Source: RI-92 sp037384645 (lineage in GTDB: Bacteria; Pseudomonadota; Gammaproteobacteria; UBA6429; Thiohalophilaceae). Taken from it: 12,918 nt of DNA. Both the position numbers and the translations under genes were made by a program. The notes under the pieces were generated by a model. The model searched no databases and had not been told where the DNA came from. It worked only from the letters and a program-made list of their open reading frames with translations. The DNA is taken from NCBI GenBank assembly GCA_037384645.1, contig JARRNT010000060.1:1-12918 (forward strand). The letters run 5' to 3'. Positions 1 through 7,430 of this stretch are shown here, piece by piece. Numbering within the stretch: the stretch's first letter is position 1; every line of letters begins with the position of its first letter.

Positions 1-42
1 TCATGAAACGGTTAAGACCGAAGGAATGACGCAAACCGCGAA

Positions 43-372
43 CTACATGTCGTTCAGATAAGTCTTGGCCTCTTCACCCGGATCGGCAAGCCCGGCCACC
101 CGCCAGGCATTGAGACAGCTACCGAACAGGTTATGTATCCAGTGTTTGTCCCGGCCATGATCTCGGCAGAGACTGGCGATCGGTGGGGCAACACCAAAGC
201 GGGTAAAATAGTTGCGCAAGGCGTAAATCGCGACCCAGTGTTCCGCACTAAGTTGTATATGCAGTTTATCCGCCGTGTCCTCGGCAATAAGTTCATTCCA
301 GCACGAAGGATCGATAATTAATCCGTCTTCATCAAATTCCGGTTTGGCTGTCAGGTTTGTCATGGTATCCAT
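43..372 (-). CDS. DsrC/TusE-fold protein without the C-terminal redox cysteines
   Basis: A 109-residue protein of the DsrC/TusE family. The family pattern is visible: an N-terminal DEDGLIIDPSCWNE stretch, then LSAEHWVAIYALRNYF, then RFGVAPPIASLCRDHG, and a C-terminal AWRVAGL that aligns with the KMAGLPKP region of DsrC. True DsrC carries one cysteine just before this AGL motif and a penultimate one; TusE keeps the penultimate one. Here the first position is Trp and the C-terminus runs on as ADPGEEAKTYLNDM with no cysteine. The remaining cysteines (in SCW, SLC and GSC) are not at the catalytic places. It therefore cannot do the standard trisulfide or persulfide relay and resembles the cysteine-less DsrC homologues proposed to be regulatory (Rsp-type). 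The start is set by a strong AGGAGG 7 nt upstream; the frame stays open far upstream (see findings). It lies downstream of the emrB-like gene on the same strand, with a 246-bp gap. Family assignment is firm; role unknown. Confidence 0.8.
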   Translation of the reverse strand: MDTMTNLTAKPEFDEDGLIIDPSCWNELIAEDTADKLHIQLSAEHWVAIYALRNYFTRFGVAPPIASLCRDHGRDKHWIHNLFGSCLNAWRVAGLADPGEEAKTYLNDM

Positions 373-379
373 GTTGGCA

Positions 380-385
380 CCTCCT
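380..385 (-). promoter_or_regulatory. Shine-Dalgarno site fixing the start of the DsrC-like gene
   Basis: The minus strand reads AGGAGG, then 7 nt, then ATG at 372. This is a near-ideal ribosome binding site. It favours the 109-residue product over the longer frame that opens at TTG 561 or the in-frame ATG at 402. A second in-frame ATG at 363 is also possible but is less well spaced. Confidence 0.75.
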
Positions 386-562
386 GGGTGAGTGCTGTGC
401 ATTCCGGGGGCCGCGCAGGCGATTAGAGGCGGGGTACTAAACAGTATAGACAATGTTCCGTCGTGCGAAGCTACCAGCGTCTGACCCTGGCCTGGTGGAA
501 TCCAGCCACGATACATGTTTTTTATAGTTGCAGGTCTGACAGTCCAGTGCGGATAAAACAAA

Positions 563-568
563 ATTATA
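563..568 (-). promoter_or_regulatory. possible -10 element in front of the DsrC-like gene
   Basis: The minus strand carries a perfect TATAAT here, inside the 246-bp gap between the emrB-like and DsrC-like genes. No good -35 hexamer lies 16-18 nt upstream (the best is TCCCTG), so an activator would be needed or the match is chance. A start near 556 would give a leader of about 185 nt. The rest of the gap holds a 10-bp palindrome ATACCGGTAT at 609-618 and the ribosome binding site at 380-385, but no clear terminator. Confidence 0.22.
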
Positions 569-618
569 GCTATGATGGTAATGGCCAGGGACAGTAAGCC
601 TGCATGCGATACCGGTAT

Positions 619-2133
619 TTATTCGGCTGCTACAGTTTGTGCTGGCGGGGTATCCATCGGTACATTTCTCATAATAAAGACAAGCGGGGTCATGACGACG
701 AAACCCACGGTAACAAACATGTAGGCATCCAGAAATCCAATCATTTGCGATTGTCGGGACAGCAACCTGAACAGCACACCGATGGATTCCGGCGTTATCG
801 AACTGATACCGAGATGGCTGAGATAGGGCAGCAGTGCAGGATTGTAGGCTTGTAAATCACCGCCGACATGATGCCATGCAATCTGGGCGTGGGAGGTGAG
901 TACGGTGGCCACGACCGAGATGCCGATGCCGGAACCGATGGTGCGCAGCAGACTGTACATGCCAGCCGCCTCAGCGGCGTATTGGGGCGCCAGGGTGGAA
1001 AAGGCCATGGTCGATAACGGAATGAATACCATGCCGAGCCCCATCCCCTGCAGCATCATGGGATAGATCACTCGCCAGATGCCCATGTCCATGCTGTATT
1101 GCGTGGTCTGGTAGGAACCCAGGGTAAAAATGCCGATGCCGGCGATGATCAGCCAGCGTGGATCCATGCGATTAATCAGTTTACCGACCAGCATCATACT
1201 GAACATGCTGGCGATGCCGCGGGGAGCCAGGGTCAGACCGGTGGTCAGAGTGGGGTAATTCATCAGGCCTTCGAGCATTAATGGTTGTAATAACATGGAT
1301 CCGAACAGGCCAAGCCCGAGAAAGGCCATTAATAAACTGGCGGTGACAAAATTTCGATCGGTAAAGATCTCCGGACTGAACAGGGCATGGCCTTTGTGAG
1401 TGATCGTGTGAAAAAAGAAACCGATAAAACCGACGGCACTGACAAAGGCAGAAAACTGGATCACGGGAGAGGAAAACCAGTCGTCCGTCGAGCCGCGATC
1501 CAGCAGGAACTGCAGGCCGGCCACTCCCATGGCCATCAGGGTCAGCCCCATCCAGTCCATACTCCGCTCGCTGCGTTCGGTATCCGGGATATAGCGCAGT
1601 ACCAGGAAGGACGACAGGATCCCGACCGGCAGGTTAATGAAGAAGGTCCAGCGCCAGGACATGAATTCCGTCAGCCAGCCACCCAGGGTAGGGCCCAGGA
1701 TCGGGCCGACCATGACACCAATGCCCCAGATGGCCATGGCCTTGCCGCGTTCATTGTGGGGAAAGGTAGCCACCATGATCGATTGTGACAATGGCACCAG
1801 CGCCGCCCCGCTGACACCCTGGAGCAGACGAAAGGTCACTATCTGGCTGAGGCTGGTCGACAGGCCGCACATGACCGACGCCACGACAAAGCCGACGATG
1901 CTGACAGTAAGAAATTTCTTCTGGCCAAAGCGGTGGGTGAAGTAACCGGTCAGTGGCATGAAGATGCCCGAGGACACCATGTAGCTGGTTAACACCCAGC
2001 TGATTTGATCGGGGGTCGCACTCAGTTCGCCCTGCATGTGCGGCAGTGCCACATTGACGATGGTGGTATCCAGCACCTGCATTACGGTCGCCGCCATTAC
2101 CGCTACCGAAATCAGAAACCGTTGCATACTCAT
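619..2133 (-). CDS. emrB: DHA2-family 14-TM multidrug efflux pump, EmrB-like
   Basis: A 504-residue inner-membrane proton antiporter of the EmrB/QacA (DHA2) branch of the MFS, the usual length for EmrB. Family motifs are all present: LDTTIVNVALP in TM1 (residues 21-31), motif A GYFTHRFGQKK (63-73), motif B RLLQGVSGA (102-110), the antiporter motif C with GPILGPTLGGW (about 143-153), and the DHA2 signature WRWTFFINLP (160-169). Hydrophobic segments fit 14 helices. It follows the emrA-like gene by 12 bp, so the two are one operon; with an outer-membrane TolC channel encoded elsewhere they would form a tripartite pump. The substrate cannot be read from the sequence; EmrB exports hydrophobic uncouplers and drugs. 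The Shine-Dalgarno site is weak (TGGA about 9 nt upstream), consistent with translational coupling; an ATG two codons later is an alternative start. Confidence 0.92.
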   Translation of the reverse strand: MSMQRFLISVAVMAATVMQVLDTTIVNVALPHMQGELSATPDQISWVLTSYMVSSGIFMPLTGYFTHRFGQKKFLTVSIVGFVVASVMCGLSTSLSQIVTFRLLQGVSGAALVPLSQSIMVATFPHNERGKAMAIWGIGVMVGPILGPTLGGWLTEFMSWRWTFFINLPVGILSSFLVLRYIPDTERSERSMDWMGLTLMAMGVAGLQFLLDRGSTDDWFSSPVIQFSAFVSAVGFIGFFFHTITHKGHALFSPEIFTDRNFVTASLLMAFLGLGLFGSMLLQPLMLEGLMNYPTLTTGLTLAPRGIASMFSMMLVGKLINRMDPRWLIIAGIGIFTLGSYQTTQYSMDMGIWRVIYPMMLQGMGLGMVFIPLSTMAFSTLAPQYAAEAAGMYSLLRTIGSGIGISVVATVLTSHAQIAWHHVGGDLQAYNPALLPYLSHLGISSITPESIGVLFRLLSRQSQMIGFLDAYMFVTVGFVVMTPLVFIMRNVPMDTPPAQTVAAE

Positions 2134-2145
2134 GGCATCAATCCA

Positions 2146-3183
2146 TTAGTCTGTTGTATTCCCCCGGGTGGAGGCATTTTTAGCAAGCTTCTGCTTGTCT
2201 ACCGGCGCAGTGGTGTCGATAGTGACGGTGGTACTGGTGCCCACCAGCAGGGGATATTTCGGGTCAGGGTGTTCGATACGAATTTTGACCGGGACACGTT
2301 GAATCACCTTGACCCAGTTGCCATTAGCGTTTTGTGGCGGCAACAGTGAGAAGACCGAGCCGGTTGCCGGGTTGATATCTTCCACCACGCCATGGAAGGT
2401 CTGCCCAGGGTACATATCGACCTTGATCCTGACCGATTGGCCAGGCCGGATACGGGCCAGCTGGGTTTCCTTGTAATTGGCATATACCCAGTAATGGTCG
2501 CTACAAACCAGGACAAAGGCATCCCGATCGGCATTCACTACATTGCTGGGTTGCAGGTCGACCTTGCTGACCCGGCCGGAACAGGCTGCAGTGACCCTGG
2601 TGTTCTGCAATTGCCATTGCGCCTGATCCAGTGCGGCCTTTGCCTCAACCACGCGATCATTTTTGTCGCCTGGTTCGCCCAGCTGACGACGTGCCTCATC
2701 GAGTTTGGCCTTGGCGACTTCAAGGTTTGCCTTGGCGCTTTTGAAAACGGACTCAGCATCAGTCACATGCTCGGTCGAAATGTAATCCTTTTTGGCCAGC
2801 CGATGCGCGCGTCGTAACTTGGAACGGGCATTGTCCAGCAGGACCTGGCGATTGTGCACTTCCGCTTCGGCCGAGGTCACGGCGGCCTGGGCCTGGGCGA
2901 CCTCGCGTCTGGCCAGTGCCAGTCGGGCCTGCGCCTGTTCCAGCGCGTAACGAAACGGGGTCGGGTCGATAGTAAAGAGCAACTGGCCTTTTTTGACACG
3001 CTGTTGATTGGATACATTCAATGTCGCGATGCGACCACTGACGCGTGGGGCAACCCTGACCACGTTGGCACTGATGTAGGCGTCCTCCGTACTGGGGTAA
3101 CGCGCCGAATATGCCTGGTAGGACCAGATGCCGGCAGCACCCAGTATGATGACGACAGCAAGAATGAAAATACGTTTTTGCAT
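2146..3183 (-). CDS. emrA: HlyD-family membrane fusion protein, EmrA-like periplasmic adaptor
   Basis: A 345-residue adaptor that should bridge the EmrB-like pump to an outer-membrane channel. It has a single N-terminal membrane anchor (about residues 5-22) and the STEDAYI motif typical of EmrA (31-37). The first lipoyl half follows (VAPRVSGRIATLNV through VKKGQLLFTIDP, 44-74). Next is a long Ala/Gln/Glu-rich alpha-helical hairpin (about 78-195), then the second lipoyl half (TAACSGRVSKVDL) and the beta-barrel around GQSVRIKVDMYPG. Length and domain order are those of EmrA. The start ATG has a good AGGAG 9 nt upstream. It begins 29 bp after the slyA-like gene and ends 12 bp before the emrB-like gene, so it is the middle gene of an operon. 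A cysteine (C201) at the hairpin-to-lipoyl junction is unusual but has no known meaning. Confidence 0.92.
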   Translation of the reverse strand: MQKRIFILAVVIILGAAGIWSYQAYSARYPSTEDAYISANVVRVAPRVSGRIATLNVSNQQRVKKGQLLFTIDPTPFRYALEQAQARLALARREVAQAQAAVTSAEAEVHNRQVLLDNARSKLRRAHRLAKKDYISTEHVTDAESVFKSAKANLEVAKAKLDEARRQLGEPGDKNDRVVEAKAALDQAQWQLQNTRVTAACSGRVSKVDLQPSNVVNADRDAFVLVCSDHYWVYANYKETQLARIRPGQSVRIKVDMYPGQTFHGVVEDINPATGSVFSLLPPQNANGNWVKVIQRVPVKIRIEHPDPKYPLLVGTSTTVTIDTTAPVDKQKLAKNASTRGNTTD

Positions 3184-3212
3184 AAATGCTAACTCCTGTG
3201 TACCGATACCGA

Positions 3213-3644
3213 TCAGATTTGATCGGCGGTATGCTTGATTTGCAATAAGACTCGCATGCAGGTTTCGATATCCTTTGTCGGGATCTCTGCCAGCAGTTCA
3301 CCCCGCAGACGTGATGCGACCTTATTGATCTTTTTGATGATGGCCCGCGATTGTGAGGTCAAATGGATGGTTTTAACCCGGCGATCGGTGGTGGATTCGT
3401 GTCGTTCTATCCAGCCATCTTCATGCATACGATCCAGAATCCGTACCAGGGTGGGGCCTTCTATACCCATCCAGTCCGCCAGGGATTTCTGCATGACCCC
3501 ATCACCACGTTTGGACAGATGTAACAGTACGATCCAGCGTGACTGGCTCAGGCCGAGAGGACGCAGACGCTCGTTCAGTTTGGCACGCCAGCAGCGTGAA
3601 ACTTCGGCGAGGGTCATGCCTAGCTGTTCCTGTGATGTAGACAT
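3213..3644 (-). CDS. MarR-family transcriptional regulator, SlyA-like
   Basis: A 143-residue winged-helix regulator, probably the local repressor of the efflux operon. Its N-terminal half follows SlyA closely: a WRAKLNERLRPLGLSQSRW dimer helix, a recognition region around LADWMGIEGPTLVRILDRM (about 55-73), and the DRR wing tip (87-89) with the following KTIHLT strand. Small planar ligands or oxidants normally release such proteins from DNA. There are two cysteines (C18, C129). It is the first gene of the slyA-emrA-emrB run. An inverted repeat overlapping its own promoter (separate entries) supports autoregulation. No Shine-Dalgarno site precedes the ATG at 3644. An internal ATG at residue 10 has AGGA about 10 nt upstream, but starting there would lose residues that align with the SlyA N-terminus, so I keep the longer form. 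Confidence 0.9.
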   Translation of the reverse strand: MSTSQEQLGMTLAEVSRCWRAKLNERLRPLGLSQSRWIVLLHLSKRGDGVMQKSLADWMGIEGPTLVRILDRMHEDGWIERHESTTDRRVKTIHLTSQSRAIIKKINKVASRLRGELLAEIPTKDIETCMRVLLQIKHTADQI

Positions 3645-3657
3645 AATCAGAATTTAT

Positions 3658-3692
3658 ATAGATAACAAGCTAATTAGTAGTATGCTATCTAT
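3658..3692. promoter_or_regulatory. inverted repeat, candidate MarR/SlyA operator
   Basis: Arms ATAGATAACA (3658-3667) and TGCTATCTAT (3683-3692) are reverse complements at 9 of 10 positions around a 15-bp centre that itself contains the palindrome CTAATTAG (3670-3677). The site overlaps the -10 element and probable transcription start of the slyA-like gene. This is where an autorepressor of this family would act. Binding is inferred from position and symmetry only. Confidence 0.5.
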
Positions 3693-3719
3693 TATGGCGA
3701 TACTTATTGTGTCATACAA
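3691..3719 (-). promoter_or_regulatory. sigma70-like promoter of the slyA-emrAB operon
   Basis: On the minus strand a -35 hexamer TTGTAT (3719-3714), a 17-nt spacer and a -10 hexamer CATAAT (3696-3691) lie 47 nt or more upstream of the regulator's ATG. The predicted start near 3684 falls inside the inverted repeat. Four of six and five of six positions match the consensus. The remainder of the gap to 3916 shows no convincing paired hexamers for the divergent hydrolase gene, although GATAAT occurs at 3802-3807 and 3872-3877 on the plus strand. Confidence 0.5.
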
Positions 3720-3916
3720 GAGCAGGCATACATTTTTTCCCCGGTCGGGCGCAGTCCGTATTTGACAGTAAAATTTCCAGGCCGGGCGCGGCTGATTCGT
3801 GGATAATTGGCGCAGCACCAGCCAGGACCCTGATAAGAATGGCCTAAGCCTGGCAGCAGACAGGTCGGACAGATAATCCTGTTATTAATAAACCACACAT
3901 TCGGGGGAGATTATCA

Positions 3917-4699
3917 ATGAAGCAGATTTTATCGCTTGTCTGCATTGCGCTGGTGTTTACACTGCCTACACCTGCCCAGGCAGCGAAAGGTAAATTTTAT
4001 GCAGTACCGGGACGTACTGGCGTCACTGTTCCGGTCTGGTTGATTGCGCCCAGCCAGGCGACGGACATTGTCGTTTTATTCAGTGGGGGTGAGGGCAAAC
4101 TGGTTATTACGGCAAAAGGGATAAAGCATCAGGCTAATTTTCTGGTACGGACACGCCAGATGTTTGCGGACAAGGGGATGATCGTTGCCATACCGGACAA
4201 GCCGAGCGACAAGGCGGATCTGTTTGGCTTCAGGACCACGCGGGCGCATGCCATTGACATGAGTGCGGTAATGCAATTTTTACGGCGACGCTATCCGGGC
4301 AAACCGCTCTGGCTGGTGGGAACAAGCCGTGGCACGATATCGGTAGCAAATGTAGCTGCGCACATTCACGGCAAGGCGGGCCCTGATGGCATCGTCTTAA
4401 CGTCCAGTCTGACCCGGGGTGGTGTGCGTAACTACGATTCATTACGAGATATCAATTTGGCGGCGATAACAGTCCCCACCCTGGTCGTGCATAACAGGAA
4501 AGATGAGTGCCGTTTTACTCCGTTTTCCGATGCGGAGGCATTATCCGGTCTGTTAACCGCGGTAAAGGTCAAGGCGTTCAAGGTATTCGATGGTGGCAGG
4601 TCCCCGGGGGAAGCCTGTCAGGCCAGAAGCTACCACGGTTATCTGGGAATCGAGGCGCCAGTGGTTGACAGCATTGTAGACTGGATCAAGTCACACTAG
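3917..4699 (+). CDS. exported alpha/beta hydrolase
   Basis: A 260-residue secreted hydrolase of unknown substrate. A signal peptide is clear: MKQ, a hydrophobic stretch to about residue 18, and an AQA cleavage site before residue 23, so the mature enzyme should be periplasmic or extracellular. The serine-hydrolase triad can be placed as the nucleophile elbow GTSRG with S137, the acid D196 in HNRKDECRF, and H240 in SYHGYLG. An FSGGEG segment at about 55-60 sits where the oxyanion-hole loop is expected. C198 and C234 flank the acid and histidine loops and could form a disulfide, as suits an exported protein. GGGGAG lies about 8 nt before the ATG. The gene is divergent from the slyA-like gene and convergent with the sensor kinase, so it is probably transcribed alone. 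Confidence 0.8.
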   Translation: MKQILSLVCIALVFTLPTPAQAAKGKFYAVPGRTGVTVPVWLIAPSQATDIVVLFSGGEGKLVITAKGIKHQANFLVRTRQMFADKGMIVAIPDKPSDKADLFGFRTTRAHAIDMSAVMQFLRRRYPGKPLWLVGTSRGTISVANVAAHIHGKAGPDGIVLTSSLTRGGVRNYDSLRDINLAAITVPTLVVHNRKDECRFTPFSDAEALSGLLTAVKVKAFKVFDGGRSPGEACQARSYHGYLGIEAPVVDSIVDWIKSH

Positions 4700-4714
4700 C
4701 CTGGGCTGCAGGCT
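4698..4714. terminator. short GC-rich hairpin between convergent genes
   Basis: AGCCTG and CAGGCT form a perfect 6-bp stem around the loop GGCTG, overlapping the hydrolase stop codon. It is followed on the plus strand by CCTTAATTT, a weak U-rich tail. It sits in the 22-bp gap between two convergent genes, where a terminator is expected. The stem is short, so this is a modest call. Confidence 0.35.
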
Positions 4715-4721
4715 CCTTAAT

Positions 4722-6449
4722 TTATGAGAACTGAATAAGAATTTTTTTGGTCGTCTCGTAAAGTTGCTGGCGATTCACGGGCTTGGTCAGGAAGTCATTA
4801 CTGCCGACCTCTTTGCACAGGTTGCGATCCGCAAGTGTGGCATTGGCTGTCAGCATGACGATGGGACCGGCATAATTTTTGTCGCGCAAAGCCTTGACGG
4901 CATCAACTCCAGACATGACGGGCATTTGCATGTCCATGTAGATCAGATCATAGTCATGTTGCTGGGCGAGATTGAGTGCAACCACGCCATTTTCCGCGAC
5001 GGTAACGTTCAGTCCCATCTTGACCAGGAAGGTTTTGATTAATTGCTGAACCATTTCATTATCTTCAACCAGTAGTACATCTCCGGAAAGCGGGGGAGTT
5101 GCTTCATGCATCTGGTTCGGGTCCTGGCTGGTTCGTACCTCCTGCATGCTCTCAATCAGGGAAGGTGGGTTTCTTCCGGCCTGGGTTTGAAAGAGCTTTA
5201 ATGTAAACTCCGAACCGACCCCGTGTTCGCTATTCACCAACAACTCACCATTCATTAGATCCGCCAGACGTTTTGAAAGTGACAGGCCCAGGCCTGTGCC
5301 GCCAAAACGGCGGGAAACGCTGGAGTCAGCCTGTTTGAACGGTTTGAAAATGTTTTGTAGATGTTCTGCTGACATCCCGATACCCGTGTCTTTTATGATA
5401 AACGACAGGGTGTCTTCATCCTGGAGATAATTTATTGCAATCCGGACTGAACCGGTATGAGTGAACTTGATTGCATTGCTACAGATATTCAACAGTATTT
5501 GCTTGAGTCGAAGCGGGTCGCTGATAATACTGGCAGGTAGTGGGAAATTATAGTCAACGGAAAACTCCAGTGACTTCTTGTTGGCCTGACCTACGATGAT
5601 CGATTCGACTTCTGATATGACCTGTAAGGGATGTGTGGTGATTTTTTCTATATCGAGATTGCCCGCCTCGATTTTCGAGAAGTCCAGCAGGTCGTTAATC
5701 AGATTAAGCAGGTGATCACTGCTCATACGGATGGACCGCAAGGCCATGACCATCTGCTCCATGCTCTGGTCGGCATCCAGCGCGGATTCGGCATAACCGA
5801 TAATTGATGTCAGTGGTGTTCTTATCTCATGGCTCATATTGGCGAGAAAGCTGCTTTTGGCCTGATTGGCGGAATCCGCAGCTTCTTTCGATTTTTTTAG
5901 TTCCTCGGCTTCCAGTTGGCGCTCCATCATGACGCTCACCCAACTGCCGATCAGGTTCACCAGGTCCTTGTCTGCCTCGGTAAAGGGTTTTTTTACGGGT
6001 TTGCGATTGGAGAAATTCACAGTGCCGAATTTTTTACCATGCACATTGATGCTGCAGCCGATATAGGATTGGACGCCGAGGAATGCTGCTGCCGGATGAT
6101 TTTGATATTCAGATTCTGCGACGTGGCTGATGACAATGGCCTCGGGGGTAGAAAAGGTAACCTGGCAGAAAGTTTTGTCCAGTGGTAATTTTAATCCGCG
6201 TTTGACGTTCAGGTCGCTCAACACGACGGTATTAAGGAATTCAGAGGTATTGGTTTCGAGGTCCTGGCGGCCGACCTTGCCGATTTCCGTTCCCAGTAAC
6301 TGGCAGCCCAGGCGCAGGGTGGCATCAATTTGTTCATCGAAGCTCAGATCCGGACGCGAGATAATTTCGTGCAACGCACGGATCCGTCGCCCCTGTTCGA
6401 CCAGGGTTTCTTCTTCAGAATCAGTTAGTTGATGTGATGAGTCAAGCAT
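4722..6449 (-). CDS. soluble hybrid sensor histidine kinase (GAF-HisKA-HATPase-REC)
   Basis: A 575-residue cytoplasmic hybrid kinase; no transmembrane segment is visible. A GAF domain spans about residues 35-178 (with SYIGCSINVHGKKFGTVNF), joined by a short coiled coil to HisKA with phosphoacceptor H207 in SHEIRTPL. The ATPase domain has the N box around N325 (NAIKFT), G1 DTGIGM (354-359) and G2 GGTGLGL (383-389). A C-terminal receiver domain (about 456-575) has the acidic pair E462/D463, phosphoacceptor D506 in MDMQMP, T534 and K556. All catalytic residues are present. The input signal is unknown; the GAF domain holds C95 and C132, which could in principle take a redox signal. No DNA-binding response regulator or phosphotransfer protein is adjacent, so the partner lies elsewhere. 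No clear Shine-Dalgarno site precedes the ATG. The 199-bp AT-rich gap to the divergent exporter gene should hold both promoters, but I could not fix convincing hexamers. Confidence 0.92.
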   Translation of the reverse strand: MLDSSHQLTDSEEETLVEQGRRIRALHEIISRPDLSFDEQIDATLRLGCQLLGTEIGKVGRQDLETNTSEFLNTVVLSDLNVKRGLKLPLDKTFCQVTFSTPEAIVISHVAESEYQNHPAAAFLGVQSYIGCSINVHGKKFGTVNFSNRKPVKKPFTEADKDLVNLIGSWVSVMMERQLEAEELKKSKEAADSANQAKSSFLANMSHEIRTPLTSIIGYAESALDADQSMEQMVMALRSIRMSSDHLLNLINDLLDFSKIEAGNLDIEKITTHPLQVISEVESIIVGQANKKSLEFSVDYNFPLPASIISDPLRLKQILLNICSNAIKFTHTGSVRIAINYLQDEDTLSFIIKDTGIGMSAEHLQNIFKPFKQADSSVSRRFGGTGLGLSLSKRLADLMNGELLVNSEHGVGSEFTLKLFQTQAGRNPPSLIESMQEVRTSQDPNQMHEATPPLSGDVLLVEDNEMVQQLIKTFLVKMGLNVTVAENGVVALNLAQQHDYDLIYMDMQMPVMSGVDAVKALRDKNYAGPIVMLTANATLADRNLCKEVGSNDFLTKPVNRQQLYETTKKILIQFS

Positions 6450-6648
6450 GGCCAGGCTGTATCAGATTAAAAGACTGCAAGATTTATAAGCATAATATAG
6501 GATTATGGTTTGCTCTTATGTCAGTAATATATCGTCAAGACCCCGGATTTATTAAGATTTCTGTCATATCTATTATGCCGGTAATCGACTGCTAAAGTCT
6601 GGCGAGATTCAGCTGTTTGGACGAGTGGCGGGTGCTAGGATTATCGCA

Positions 6649-7383
6649 ATGACGGATATATTTTCTCTACAGCAGTTAGCTTTTGCGTTTGTCGTCCTGG
6701 CTACGGCCTATACCTTCCGGGGCGTAACCGGTTTTGGCTCAGGACTGATCTCCATTCCCCTGCTGACCCTGAGTTTGCCGCTAACCTTTGTCGTACCCTG
6801 TATCAATGTGCTGGATGTGATTGCATCCCTGGTGCATGGCTGGCGGCACCGACAATACACCCAGTGGCGTGAGTTATTGCCAGTGCTGCCGTTCACGGCA
6901 AGCGGCGTGCTAATTGCCCTGTATCTATTAAAGAGCGTACACCCTGACATCCTGGTGCATGCCCTGGGTGTATTCATCCTGCTTTTTGCCGTTTATAACC
7001 TGGTTGGTCCGGAGATCCGGCAGCATTGCAGTCGCAAGTGGGCAATCCTTTCGGGTTCGCTCGGTGGTTTGATCGGAACGCTGTTTGGCACCGGCGGGCC
7101 GTTGTATGTGGTTTATTTTCAAATGCGCGGCCTGCCCAAGAGCATGTTCCGCTCCACGATTGCCACCTTGTTTCTGCTGGATGGGGGACTGCGATTCAGT
7201 GGTTACGTGGCGGCCGGATTCTATGACAAGAGCAAGCTGTACTGGATTGCGCTGGCCTTTCCAATCATGGTCACAGGCCTGGTTATTGGCGGGCGGATCC
7301 ATACCGGCATCAGTCAGCACCAGTTTCAGCGAGCTATCGGCATCCTGCTGGTGATCAGCGGTATTGCCCTGCTGGTGAAATAG
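6649..7383 (+). CDS. TauE/SafE-family membrane exporter
   Basis: A 244-residue inner-membrane protein of the TauE/SafE (DUF81) family, whose characterised members export sulfite, sulfoacetate or related organosulfur anions. The two family half-repeats are visible: FRGVTGFGSGLISIPLL (about 23-39) and LIGTLFGTGGPLYVVYF (141-157), in a highly hydrophobic chain of about eight helices. I chose ATG 6649, which has AGGA 8 nt upstream. A GTG at 6625 in the same frame would add eight residues but has only a weak ribosome site. It is followed 47 bp later by an MFS gene on the same strand. Given the sulfur-relay genes 1.6 kb downstream, sulfite export is an attractive guess, but the family has many members of unknown substrate. 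Confidence 0.88.
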   Translation: MTDIFSLQQLAFAFVVLATAYTFRGVTGFGSGLISIPLLTLSLPLTFVVPCINVLDVIASLVHGWRHRQYTQWRELLPVLPFTASGVLIALYLLKSVHPDILVHALGVFILLFAVYNLVGPEIRQHCSRKWAILSGSLGGLIGTLFGTGGPLYVVYFQMRGLPKSMFRSTIATLFLLDGGLRFSGYVAAGFYDKSKLYWIALAFPIMVTGLVIGGRIHTGISQHQFQRAIGILLVISGIALLVK

Positions 7384-7430
7384 GCCGGTAGCACGTATGC
7401 CAAAACCGCTATCGCGCTAGAGTTGGTTCA

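Noticed and set aside
1387..1945. Plus-strand frames of 102 and 133 residues opposite the emrB-like gene
   Set aside because: They are antisense shadows of a clearly coding MFS gene; composition (many His, Gln, Arg) is that of reverse-strand membrane-protein codons.
3762..3767. TTGACA as a -35 hexamer for the exported hydrolase
   Set aside because: The region 16-18 nt downstream is GC-rich (GGCGCG) with no -10-like hexamer, so the perfect -35 match seems to be chance.
3704..3898. Minus-strand 64-residue frame with six cysteines (ICPTC, GWCC, ACSC)
   Set aside because: It looks metal-binding at first sight and its end recalls the start of a CDGSH motif, but no CDGSH sequence follows. It begins with GTG without a ribosome site and runs into the slyA promoter region. 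More likely chance.
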